A stretch of 15,306 nt of DNA from CAZTAR01 sp043813895 (lineage in GTDB: Bacteria; Planctomycetota; Phycisphaerae; UBA1845; UTPLA1), in NCBI GenBank assembly GCA_043813895.1, contig JBDRKQ010000051.1, positions 1-15,306 on the forward strand, in the 5' to 3' direction. Below the pieces are notes generated by a model that ran no database searches, was not told the DNA's origin, and saw nothing but the letters and a program-made list of their open reading frames with translations. Numbering within the stretch: the first letter of the stretch is position 1; each line of letters opens with the position of its first letter. This document shows positions 1-6,343 of the stretch, in pieces. A program made the translations under genes and the position numbers.

Positions 1-150
1 AAGACCGAGGGCAGCCTGGGCGAGAGCCCGCCCCTCGTGGATATCATCCCGGTCTGCAACGGAATCTGCGGATGCGGCATGGTCCAGACGCTCTCGTTCC
101 TCTTTGTCGGTCTTGTCGGCCTGAAGTTTGGCGTGAGACGCCGAAGGTAA
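1..150 (+). CDS. C-terminal end of an exported protein with a Cys-containing C-terminal membrane anchor
   Basis: This is the last 49 codons of a gene that begins left of the window; it is open in frame 1 from base 1 to TAA at 148-150. The visible residues end in a tripartite tail: a Cys/Gly-rich stretch (CNGICGCG, about residues 19-26), a hydrophobic segment of about 17 residues, then a basic end (VRRRR). Tails of this shape (short motif, one membrane helix, Arg cluster) are known from the PEP-CTERM and MYXO-CTERM families, which sort exported proteins to the envelope. The Cys before the helix is closer to the MYXO-CTERM type than to PEP-CTERM, since no PEP motif is present. The body of the protein lies outside the window, so its function cannot be given. 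The hairpin at 213-247 probably ends its transcript. Confidence 0.75.
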   Translation, partial: KTEGSLGESPPLVDIIPVCNGICGCGMVQTLSFLFVGLVGLKFGVRRRR

Positions 151-212
151 GAAGGCCCGCGATTGCGAGCCTTGTTTGAAGAGATCGCGCCGTGATCGGC
201 GCATACAGCAAC

Positions 213-256
213 GCCGCCCCGCTCGATGACCTGTCGGGCGGGGCGGCTTCTCGTTT
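213..256 (+). terminator. Intrinsic terminator-like hairpin
   Basis: Perfect 10-bp arms GCCGCCCCGC (213-222) and GCGGGGCGGC (238-247) enclose a 15-base loop and are followed by TTCTCGTTT. The site lies 63 bases after the stop of the left-edge gene. The T tract is interrupted, so efficiency is uncertain. Confidence 0.6.
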
Positions 257-323
257 GGATCGGTCGCCGGCTGAGCCCTTCTCGGACGCACCGTGACCAC
301 CACCAGTCTCATGCTTCGAGGTA

Positions 324-437
324 GATGAGCGGCGGACCTCAGTCGATGAGCCGCGGACTTCAGTCCGCGCGGTCATTGGCATTGTGAAAACCCATACGTC
401 TTCGGACGGCCGCGCGGACTGAAGCCCGCGGCTCATC
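324..437. repeat. Long imperfect inverted repeat with a partial tandem duplication of one arm
   Basis: The arms at 345-372 and 410-437 are 28 bases each and pair at 27 of 28 positions (mismatch A357/C425). Each arm is itself nearly palindromic around the core GCGGACTTCAGTCCGC. The left arm is preceded by a 21-base partial copy (324-344) that differs from 345-365 at two positions, giving a tandem step of 21. The 37-base loop shows nothing coding. The layout resembles REP/BIME-type palindromic elements. No transposase is nearby. Confidence 0.75.
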
Positions 438-600
438 TGCGCTGGCACGGCTCAGCAATGTCTTGCCGGCAAGAAGCACTTTGGCAACATGTCGTATATC
501 TCGCGTTGCATCGCGAGCACATCCCCCTACAGACCGAACCTCGGCGACATTCCCGAACGTTGCGACCGGACGGCTCATAATCCACGCGGAGGGAGTGGTC

Positions 601-628
601 CAGGCGCCGTCAGCCCGAACGGCGCCTG
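601..628. promoter_or_regulatory. 10-bp dyad upstream of the sigma-54 promoter; possible activator site
   Basis: CAGGCGCCGT (601-610) and ACGGCGCCTG (619-628) are perfect inverted arms around an 8-base spacer. The centre lies about 106 bases before the start site expected from the promoter at 695-710, a distance typical of enhancer-binding-protein sites. There is no T tract after it, so a terminator is less likely. It could also be another REP-like palindrome. Confidence 0.35.
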
Positions 629-694
629 TCTGAAGGGCGGTCTTTGCGTACTCGGACGGCGGAGGGCCTTGCGCGCGAAGAAACGCACTGCCCC

Positions 695-710
695 TGGCAC
701 GGGTGTTGCA
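695..710 (+). promoter_or_regulatory. Sigma-54 (RpoN) -24/-12 promoter
   Basis: The sequence TGGCACGGGTGTTGCA matches the sigma-54 consensus TGGCACG-N4-TTGCA at every fixed position. The invariant GG (696-697) and GC (708-709) are 12 bases apart, as the holoenzyme requires. Transcription would start near 721, giving a leader of about 46 bases before the ATG at 767. The lipoprotein gene is the only gene placed to use it. Confidence 0.65.
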
Positions 711-766
711 GTCATCGTGATGCGAGCGAGGGCGACGAGAAACACGCGAGGGGAGGGGGGAGAGTG

Positions 767-1084
767 ATGTTGCGGGGAAGATGCCGAGAAGCCAGTTTCC
801 TCTTGTTGCTGGCGATTGGATTGACCTCCGGATGCTCGGCACACACCCCCAACAAACTCGAAGGACCCGGAGAGACGAACCTGCTCTTCGGTTGCGACCG
901 GTCTGCGATTCTGGCGACGCAGATCGGTCGCAGCGATTGGCCCGCCACACCGGGCCGCGTCGAGGGCATCCAGCACACCCTCTTCATGGAGTACTACCGT
1001 GATCACCAGGGGCACTCGTTCCTGGAATCCAACAACCCGCGCCGCGTATTCAGAAGCTATCGAATCGGCACGCAGCACCGCTGA
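767..1084 (+). CDS. Small putative lipoprotein, function unknown
   Basis: This encodes a 105-residue protein. Residues 1-23 form a lipoprotein signal: a basic N-terminus (MLRGRCR), a hydrophobic core (SFLLLLAIGL) and a lipobox-like TSGC with Cys at about residue 23. The residue three before the Cys is Thr where Leu is usual, so lipidation is likely but not certain. The mature part of about 80 residues is polar, has one further Cys (FGCD) and ends in basic residues. I do not recognise a family. The ATG at 767 was chosen because it puts the hydrophobic core at the N-terminus and follows the purine-rich run GGGGAGGGGGGAGAG. An in-frame start at 644 would place the signal internally and upstream of the promoter. 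Expression is probably sigma-54-dependent (site at 695-710). A hairpin at 1157-1187 closes the unit. Confidence 0.6.
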   Translation: MLRGRCREASFLLLLAIGLTSGCSAHTPNKLEGPGETNLLFGCDRSAILATQIGRSDWPATPGRVEGIQHTLFMEYYRDHQGHSFLESNNPRRVFRSYRIGTQHR

Positions 1085-1427
1085 GGCTGCGAACCGCGGT
1101 GCTCGCAAGCATCCGCCGGATGGCCGACAAGCAACACAAAGCTCCTTTCTGCAACAGTGCCCGACCGCGACGGATGTGGTCGGGCACGGTTTTGTAGACG
1201 CAGCGGCCGGTGTGCCGACTTCCGAAGGATCAAAGCCGCGCGCGCCTCCACAAATTGCATGAGGCGGCGTGGGGTCTGGTAGCGAGGTAAACGTGGAAGA
1301 TCTCTTATCTTACGACTCAGACCCAGTCAGCACTCACATCAGAACCAGGCCCAAACGACTCGCTTCTCATCCGTGCGCTCTGTTTCCCGCTTTTGCCTGT
1401 TGCGGTAACCTGCCCAATTGAGACACC
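1085..1427. other. Intergenic stretch with one terminator
   Basis: Apart from the hairpin at 1157-1187, nothing could be supported in these 343 bases. No clear promoter for the following gene was found. A short open frame (999-1262) crosses the terminator and looks spurious. Confidence 0.55.
1157..1194 (+). terminator. Rho-independent terminator
   Basis: Perfect 10-bp arms GTGCCCGACC (1157-1166) and GGTCGGGCAC (1178-1187) enclose an 11-base loop and are followed by GGTTTTG. It lies about 70 bases after the lipoprotein stop codon. Confidence 0.7.
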
Positions 1428-1910
1428 ATGGCAAATGCGATTCACCAAGCGATCCACGAGTTGCTCGACCGCCACGCGATCAGCTACCGGTCGCTGCACC
1501 ACGAACCGACCTACACCTCCGAGCAGTCCGCCAAGGCCCGTGGCGAGAGCGTGAAGATCGGCGGCAAAGCACTGGTGATCCAAACCGGCGATGTCAATCG
1601 CCTGTTTGTGATGAGCGCCGCTTTGAAGTTGGACAGTGGGGCCATGCGGAGAAAGTTCGCCGTTCGCCGCGCGCGATTCGCCACCCGAGAGGAACTCATG
1701 ACGCTAACCGGCCTCGTGCCTGGCTGCGTGCCGCCTTTTGGAAGACCGATCCTCCCGTTCGATTTGTACGTGGACGAGTCGATCGTCGCGAACGACCGGA
1801 TCGCCTTCAACGCCGGCAGCCTGACCGACTCCATCATCATGTCCGTGGACGACTACATCCGCGTCGCCCAACCGGCGGAAGTCTTTCGCTTCAGCCTGGC
1901 GAACACGTAG
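1428..1910 (+). CDS. YbaK/ProX-type aminoacyl-tRNA deacylase (editing domain protein)
   Basis: This 160-residue protein matches the length and layout of stand-alone YbaK/prolyl-tRNA synthetase-associated domain proteins. These hydrolyse mischarged tRNAs (for example Ala- or Cys-tRNA-Pro) in the cytoplasm. Visible hallmarks are a helix with HxIxYxxxxHEP near residues 15-27, the strand GGKALVIQTG with its conserved Lys near residue 48, and the loop GLVPGCVPPFG near residues 98-108. That loop corresponds to the family's GxxPGxxxPfG substrate loop. The C-terminal segment FNAGSLTDSIIM fits the last strand of the fold. The start ATG at 1428 aligns with family N-termini, although its ribosome site (TTGAGA) is weak. 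The gene stands alone, flanked by palindromic repeats. The exact substrate cannot be told from the sequence. Confidence 0.85.
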   Translation: MANAIHQAIHELLDRHAISYRSLHHEPTYTSEQSAKARGESVKIGGKALVIQTGDVNRLFVMSAALKLDSGAMRRKFAVRRARFATREELMTLTGLVPGCVPPFGRPILPFDLYVDESIVANDRIAFNAGSLTDSIIMSVDDYIRVAQPAEVFRFSLANT

Positions 1911-1932
1911 GCGAAGAAGCTCCGCGCCCAGC

Positions 1933-1959
1933 GCCACTGGCGGCTTGTCCGCCAGTGGC
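1933..1959. repeat. Perfect 11-bp palindromic REP-like element
   Basis: GCCACTGGCGG (1933-1943) and CCGCCAGTGGC (1949-1959) are perfect inverted arms around the loop CTTGT. It sits 22 bases after the stop of the YbaK gene and could also help end its transcript, but there is no T tract. Confidence 0.65.
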
Positions 1960-2003
1960 AGTTCCCCACCCCGAGAATGGGTGACGGAGCGTAGCCGCCC
2001 AGC

Positions 2004-2020
2004 GTGCGTCCCGGACGCAC
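2004..2020. repeat. Short perfect palindrome
   Basis: GTGCGTCC (2004-2011) and GGACGCAC (2013-2020) are perfect arms around a single central C. It lies 45 bases from the previous palindrome and is probably another small dispersed repeat. Confidence 0.45.
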
Positions 2021-2038
2021 CGTCTCTCTGCCTCCAGT

Positions 2039-2066
2039 TTGACCCCCGCGGCAAACCCCTTATCAT
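2039..2066 (+). promoter_or_regulatory. Sigma-70-type promoter for the phosphoesterase gene
   Basis: A -35 box TTGACC (2039-2044) and a -10 box TATCAT (2061-2066) are separated by 16 bases; each matches consensus at five of six positions. The start site would be near 2073, giving a leader of about 245 bases before the ATG at 2320. That leader includes the tandem repeat and hairpin at 2138-2186. Confidence 0.45.
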
Positions 2067-2137
2067 TTAGATAGGGCCGGTCTCAGCCTAATCCTCGGAC
2101 AGACAATCCAGCGGCGCGTCTTGCGGACAGGAAACCA

Positions 2138-2186
2138 CAGTCTGGTAGGTCGGCCCAGTCTGGTAGGTCGGGTCAGCAGACCCGAC
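2138..2186. repeat. Two tandem 16-bp copies running into a perfect hairpin
   Basis: CAGTCTGGTAGGTCGG occurs at 2138-2153 and again at 2156-2171 (step of 18). The second copy runs into the hairpin GTCGGGTC (2167-2174), loop AGCA, GACCCGAC (2179-2186), with perfect 8-bp arms. It lies within the predicted leader of the phosphoesterase gene, about 135 bases before its start. Confidence 0.65.
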
Positions 2187-2306
2187 ACAAAGGTCTGTGG
2201 CCGCTGCATGGATACACGACTGCGGACCTTGAAGGAAGTTCAGAGCGTGCGATCAGTTAGCAACTGTGGCCAGCGCGAACAGTTCCGAGTGACCAACAAG
2301 AAGATT

Positions 2307-2311
2307 GGAGG
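2307..2311 (+). promoter_or_regulatory. Ribosome binding site that fixes the phosphoesterase start
   Basis: GGAGG at 2307-2311 is 8 bases before ATG 2320. It overlaps, and so argues against, the in-frame TTG at 2305. Confidence 0.7.
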
Positions 2312-2319
2312 ATGGTGTG

Positions 2320-3801
2320 ATGCTTGTCATCATGAGCGACCTGCACTTCACCGATGGTGATCCAAAATCCACCAAACGACCGGCACGCCCGACCATCGGC
2401 GAGGGTGCCTTCAAGGTGTTCCGCCATCGCTTGCGAGATATGGCCTACGATGCGTCATGGCGCCTGCGGCCGAAGCAACGCGAGAGTGGAACAAAGCCGG
2501 ACGATTTCGTTTACGAGCCGATCAGCGAGCTCGATATCGTTTTGCTCGGCGACATCTTCGATATCATCCGATCCGACCAGTGGGGTTTCGGCAACAACGC
2601 CATCCGACCCTGGGACTACGGCACGAGCGCTGCTAAGACAGAGAAAGTGACCCAAACGGTCAGCGCCATCACTGACGGCATTCTGAGGCGCAACAGGGCG
2701 TCTCACGACATTCTGAAAGAACTTACGATGCCGCCGAAGCGCAACTCCCGATCACTCTCGGTCACGCTTCCTCCTGCGAAGGAAGGCGCGCCGGATCCAG
2801 ACGTCGGTTGGGAGCCGTGGGCCGTAGGTCGCCAACATGTGAAGGTCAGAATTCACTACATGGTCGGCAATCACGACTGGCTCTACCATGTAAGCGGTCC
2901 TGGCTTCGATCAGATCCGTGCCCGCATCAAGAACGCATTGGGCTTGGAGAATGATCCCAAGCAACCCTTCCCGCACGATCCCGAGGAATCGCCCATCATC
3001 AGCCAAGTGCTTGCCGATCATGACGCCTTTGCTCGTCACGGCGACATCTATGATTCGTTCAACTTCGAAGGGGAGCGAGACGCTTCCTCCCTGGGCGATG
3101 CCATCGTGATCGAGTTGCTCAACCGGTTCCCCGCGGAGGTCGCCGCCCGACTAAAGAAAGGCCTCAAGGGCGTGCCCCCCGAAGTCGTGGACGGCCTCAA
3201 GGAGATCGACAATGTCCGACCACTCCTGCTCGCCCCGGTGTGGATCGACGGACTCCTCCGCCGACTGTGCAAGGATCACAAGCAGATCAAGCAGGTCAAA
3301 GCCGTGTGGAACGAGTTGGTCCACGCATTCTTCAAGATCCCATTCATAAAGAGCCGCGATTCCTGGCTCAATCCCTGGGACAACGTTGACAAGTTGCAGG
3401 CCGCCCTCACCCTCTCCAGCGGCCTATCGCTGCACACGGCAAGCCGCCTGCTGCAATGGACCACCGAACAGGGCCTCAAGGAACCGGACTCCTACTACGA
3501 GGAGGCCCTGACAGAGCCGAACTTCAAGAACCAGACGGCAAGGTACATCGTTTACGGGCACACCCATCACCACCAAATCGTCCCCCTCGATGTTTCCTAT
3601 CCTAAGCAAGGTGAGTTGAATCAGCTTTACATGAACGCGGGCACATGGCGACGAGTCCACGGGCTGGCCAGGCTGAAGACCAAAGACGAGGAATTCATCG
3701 GCCATAACGTGATGACCTACCTCGCCTTCTTCAAGGGCGACGAGCGGTGCGGTCGGTCCTTCGAGGCCTGGTCGGGCGCGCTCGCTCCGCCTCCGGCGTG
3801 A
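2320..3801 (+). CDS. Calcineurin-like metallophosphoesterase with a large internal helical region
   Basis: This 493-residue protein carries the full metal-binding set of the calcineurin-like phosphoesterase fold: SDLHF with Asp7 and His9, GDIFD with Asp78, GNHDW with Asn184-His185-Asp186, and GHTHHH with His414 and His416. NAGTWRR follows near the C-terminus. Such enzymes hydrolyse phosphomono- or diesters with a two-metal centre, usually Mn or Fe. The distance from the NHD motif to the GHTH motif is about 227 residues, far longer than in compact members. The segment between them (residues 200-400) is polar, with Trp-rich and helical stretches and no recognised domain. There is no signal peptide, so the protein is probably cytoplasmic. 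Start choice rests on GGAGG at 2307-2311. The gene appears monocistronic, since a new promoter lies at 3897-3925. The substrate is unknown. Confidence 0.8.
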   Translation: MLVIMSDLHFTDGDPKSTKRPARPTIGEGAFKVFRHRLRDMAYDASWRLRPKQRESGTKPDDFVYEPISELDIVLLGDIFDIIRSDQWGFGNNAIRPWDYGTSAAKTEKVTQTVSAITDGILRRNRASHDILKELTMPPKRNSRSLSVTLPPAKEGAPDPDVGWEPWAVGRQHVKVRIHYMVGNHDWLYHVSGPGFDQIRARIKNALGLENDPKQPFPHDPEESPIISQVLADHDAFARHGDIYDSFNFEGERDASSLGDAIVIELLNRFPAEVAARLKKGLKGVPPEVVDGLKEIDNVRPLLLAPVWIDGLLRRLCKDHKQIKQVKAVWNELVHAFFKIPFIKSRDSWLNPWDNVDKLQAALTLSSGLSLHTASRLLQWTTEQGLKEPDSYYEEALTEPNFKNQTARYIVYGHTHHHQIVPLDVSYPKQGELNQLYMNAGTWRRVHGLARLKTKDEEFIGHNVMTYLAFFKGDERCGRSFEAWSGALAPPPA

Positions 3802-3896
3802 CCATCCCGTTACGCGCCTGGTTCGTACACTTTGCATTCGGCGCTCCGGCAGAGTGATAGCACGAGGCCCGGTCGATTCACTTCAAAGCAGATCGC

Positions 3897-3925
3897 TTGA
3901 CCACAGCGGTTTCACGACCCATAAT
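3897..3925 (+). promoter_or_regulatory. Sigma-70-type promoter for the exported three-gene operon
   Basis: A -35 box TTGACC (3897-3902) and a -10 box CATAAT (3920-3925) are separated by the ideal 17 bases; each matches consensus at five of six positions. Transcription from about 3932 would leave a leader of about 57 bases before ATG 3989. It also excludes the upstream in-frame GTG at 3854 as the start. Confidence 0.55.
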
Positions 3926-3976
3926 GTACTGCTGGTTCGCGCAGTGGCTGGAGGTCTGGGTCTTGAGTTCTTCGTC

Positions 3977-3981
3977 GAGGG
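3977..3981 (+). promoter_or_regulatory. Ribosome binding site for the dockerin-loop lipoprotein
   Basis: GAGGG at 3977-3981 is 7 bases before ATG 3989 and supports this start over the GTG at 3854. Confidence 0.55.
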
Positions 3982-3988
3982 TTCCATC

Positions 3989-5497
3989 ATGGCCCACGTC
4001 GTCGCGCTATCGATGATGTTTTCGCTACCTGGCTGTCCGCCGGGGGACGCCGGGGTGGTCGTGGTCCTTGGCGGCGACTTGGCGCCAATCGAGTTCAGCA
4101 TCGCAGCGAGAAGCGACTGCCAACTCTGCTACGATGATTCTCGGGTCGCTCTTTGGTTCGATCAGCAGCAGACCCAGCCGGCCCCTTCTGGCACGACCTT
4201 CCTGTCTCCTCCGCCTCAGATTGGCCACGGCGACATGAACGACGACGCCAAGATAGACGGCGCTGACATGCAGACATTCGTTGAGGTCTTGCTTGACCTC
4301 GAAACCGATCCGATCCTCATCGCCCACGCGGATTTCGACGAGAGCGGCACTGTGGACTGGGCCGATGTGCCGCCGTTCGTGGTGACCTTGCTGGTCGGCG
4401 TCCCGCACGGCGACGTGAACCGAGACGACCGGGTCGATGGCACCGATATCCAACCCTTCGTGCACATCCTGTTGGGTGAATACGATCCGGAAGCGGACCT
4501 CAATGCTGACGGCGTGGTGGACTTGGCGGACGTGCCACTCTTCGTGGACGTATTGCTCTTCGGCCCGCCATCTCCGAGCAGCGCGATCACGCTCTACGCC
4601 GAGGGCCTGGCCGCCAGCAGCGACTTGTGCGATGCCCCCATTGACCTACTGACCGATCCGGAAGGCGACGGGACATTCGCGTTGGCCGGCACCGAGGAAC
4701 TCACCGTTGTTGATGTCACGTTCAGCCCATTGTCGGGCGGCATCGGCACACCAGTGACTATTACGCTGACACCCGCCGTCCTTCCGCTGGCCTTTAATGA
4801 TGGCACGACTGCGCGGTGGAGCGGCGTCTTCCAGCCAATAGTGGGATCCCCAACGGACAACATCACGATTAACTATTCGGAGTCCCAGTTCCGCGAGACA
4901 TTAGCCAATCAAGCTATTCTGATCGTTGGCGATAGCAGTGTTTCTCAAACAGGTGATATTTCGCGTGACTCCTTGGCTGGAGCAATGGTCGGACAAATGA
5001 CAATAAACTTCGGCATAGTCGAGGTTTCCAAGCCGCTCCAGTTTGTCCCCACGTCCGGGCCTGTTATAACTCAAATCGGATACGATCAGGACGCCCTTCC
5101 CTTTGTCGTCGATCCCTCGAGCGCCACCCTGGAAATCGTTATGACAACAAACGGGAACGGGGCAGATGAAACCTTGTTGGCTGGTCAGTATTTCAACCAT
5201 CTTGTTGTTGCGCTGGAGGTTGACCGGAATCTGATCACAGAGGCAGAGGCTCCTGCCGCGATTACTGTCACGTTGATCTCCAGAACCCACGCAGGCGCAG
5301 ACCTGCAAACCGTGCCGAACCTGTCGCTTCTGCGAAACGACGTGGCATCCAGCCCTACGGCGATATTGTACCACTCTGATTTTTCGGTGCCGATCGTGCT
5401 CACGGATGTTCTACTGGATCCGAATGACTACTCTCTGGTCATTCCAGTCTATGCTGCGGACCAGGGTGAAATCGCGATTTTGCCTGAGGGATTCTGA
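3989..5497 (+). CDS. Putative surface lipoprotein with four dockerin-type EF-hand loops
   Basis: This encodes 502 residues. The N-terminus has a short hydrophobic signal ending in SLPGC (Cys at residue 16), a plausible lipobox, although the signal lacks Lys or Arg. Residues 79-193 hold four calcium-loop motifs of the DxNxDxxxDxxD type, with first Asp at about 82, 115, 142 and 170. They are arranged as two pairs, each loop followed by a helix such as FVEVLL or FVDVLL. This is the dockerin-like repeat common in planctomycete exported proteins. The C-terminal 300 residues are beta-rich with Thr and Val and no recognised domain, perhaps Ig- or cohesin-like. Base composition falls sharply after about 4850. 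The stop codon overlaps the next start (TGATG), so translation is probably coupled. The role may be calcium-dependent adhesion or assembly at the cell surface. Confidence 0.7.
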   Translation: MAHVVALSMMFSLPGCPPGDAGVVVVLGGDLAPIEFSIAARSDCQLCYDDSRVALWFDQQQTQPAPSGTTFLSPPPQIGHGDMNDDAKIDGADMQTFVEVLLDLETDPILIAHADFDESGTVDWADVPPFVVTLLVGVPHGDVNRDDRVDGTDIQPFVHILLGEYDPEADLNADGVVDLADVPLFVDVLLFGPPSPSSAITLYAEGLAASSDLCDAPIDLLTDPEGDGTFALAGTEELTVVDVTFSPLSGGIGTPVTITLTPAVLPLAFNDGTTARWSGVFQPIVGSPTDNITINYSESQFRETLANQAILIVGDSSVSQTGDISRDSLAGAMVGQMTINFGIVEVSKPLQFVPTSGPVITQIGYDQDALPFVVDPSSATLEIVMTTNGNGADETLLAGQYFNHLVVALEVDRNLITEAEAPAAITVTLISRTHAGADLQTVPNLSLLRNDVASSPTAILYHSDFSVPIVLTDVLLDPNDYSLVIPVYAADQGEIAILPEGF

Positions 5498-6333
5498 TGG
5501 ATCGCGGTGTGGTAAGGCTCGCTTCGTTGCTATTGCTCGCATTCGTTTATGCGTGCAGGCAGGACGAGCCGAAGCCGCAGACGCCCCCGATCAGCCCCGG
5601 AAGCAGGGAGGTTCCTCTGAAGGTATGGGTTGTCCTGGGTGTCGGCGGCGGCGGAGAGCCCATCGGAGGTCGACAGAATGCAGGCTGCCGACTGACTTCG
5701 ATAGAGATGACCCAGTACATTACCGAACTTCAAACGAATGCCGACTTCTTCACGACCGGGACAACATTCCCGTGGGATAGTCAATTGAATGTAGTATATT
5801 GGAGCGACCTCTTTATCGTCCCTCCGTTTGCTTGGAATAGGTACCGAAACTTCGAGCAGTTCGATGAAGAGGTATTTGCTGTGCAGAATAAGTGGACGCC
5901 CAACATGCTGAACGTCTACTTCTGCGGCGCTGTTGATGCGAATATGGATCCGGATGACGATCTCTATGACACTCCGTCCATCGGATTCTGTGCAGATCCA
6001 GCGGCATTCATTAAGCCATATATCGTGATCAACGATGGAGGCAGTTGGAGTGGTCCTGGTTTCCTTTCTCACTGGGACGATAGGGTGCTCGAACATGAAG
6101 TGACGCATTTCCTGGGGCGATTCGAGAACGAGACTTTTGCCGGATATGAGATCGGTGGGCAAGAAGTATCCGTGACGTACGATTCCGAGGAGCATACTCC
6201 AGAGGAACCAGTGGCTTGGAAACTGGTGAATATTCTGTACGGTGGGGGTGAGCCCTTCACTTTGAAGATCGGTCCCCTGGAGAAGGCGGAAATGAGAAGC
6301 AGGATCATACAGGGCACGTGGTTGAATCCCTAG
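5497..6333 (+). CDS. Putative secreted zinc metalloprotease, metzincin-like lipoprotein
   Basis: This encodes 278 residues. It starts with a lipoprotein signal (hydrophobic core LASLLLLAFV, lipobox VYAC with Cys near residue 20) followed by a Pro-rich linker. The motif HEVTHFLGRFE at 200-210 contains HExxH and the metzincin spacing HExxHxxGxx, but the third-ligand position is Glu210 instead of His or Asp. NILYGGG at 245-251 sits where the metzincin Met-turn (NIMYxG) is expected, with Leu in place of Met. Several further Cys residues (about 64, 142 and 168) could form disulfides. An active zinc endopeptidase is likely but not assured, given the altered third ligand. GAGGG at 5486-5490 and the 1-base overlap with the previous stop mark the start. 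It is the second gene of an operon whose products all appear exported. Confidence 0.65.
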   Translation: MDRGVVRLASLLLLAFVYACRQDEPKPQTPPISPGSREVPLKVWVVLGVGGGGEPIGGRQNAGCRLTSIEMTQYITELQTNADFFTTGTTFPWDSQLNVVYWSDLFIVPPFAWNRYRNFEQFDEEVFAVQNKWTPNMLNVYFCGAVDANMDPDDDLYDTPSIGFCADPAAFIKPYIVINDGGSWSGPGFLSHWDDRVLEHEVTHFLGRFENETFAGYEIGGQEVSVTYDSEEHTPEEPVAWKLVNILYGGGEPFTLKIGPLEKAEMRSRIIQGTWLNP

Positions 6334-6343
6334 GAGCAAGATC

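Larger units (their letters stand above)
151..766. other. Non-coding stretch between the left-edge gene and the lipoprotein gene
   Basis: These 616 bases contain, in order, a terminator hairpin (213-247), a long inverted repeat (324-437), a 10-bp dyad (601-628) and a sigma-54-type promoter (695-710). Open frames that cross it on both strands have no convincing start or protein-like composition and run through the palindromes, so I see no gene here. Confidence 0.6.

Noticed and set aside
442..456. A second sigma-54-like match, TGGCACGGCTCAGCA
   Set aside because: The GG and GC are 11 bases apart instead of 12 and the TT of the -12 box is missing.
999..1262. Open frame of 87 residues after the small lipoprotein
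   Set aside because: It overlaps the end of the lipoprotein gene and crosses a perfect terminator hairpin; its composition is not protein-like.
2121..2360. Open frame of 79 residues with two CxxC pairs, like a small zinc protein
   Set aside because: It needs a TTG start, runs through the tandem repeat and hairpin, and overlaps the well-supported phosphoesterase start.
3854..3988. An upstream GTG start that would extend the dockerin-loop protein by 45 residues
   Set aside because: The extension contains the predicted promoter (3897-3925), has no signal-like N-terminus and no ribosome site. ATG 3989 has GAGGG 7 bases upstream and opens a signal with a lipobox.
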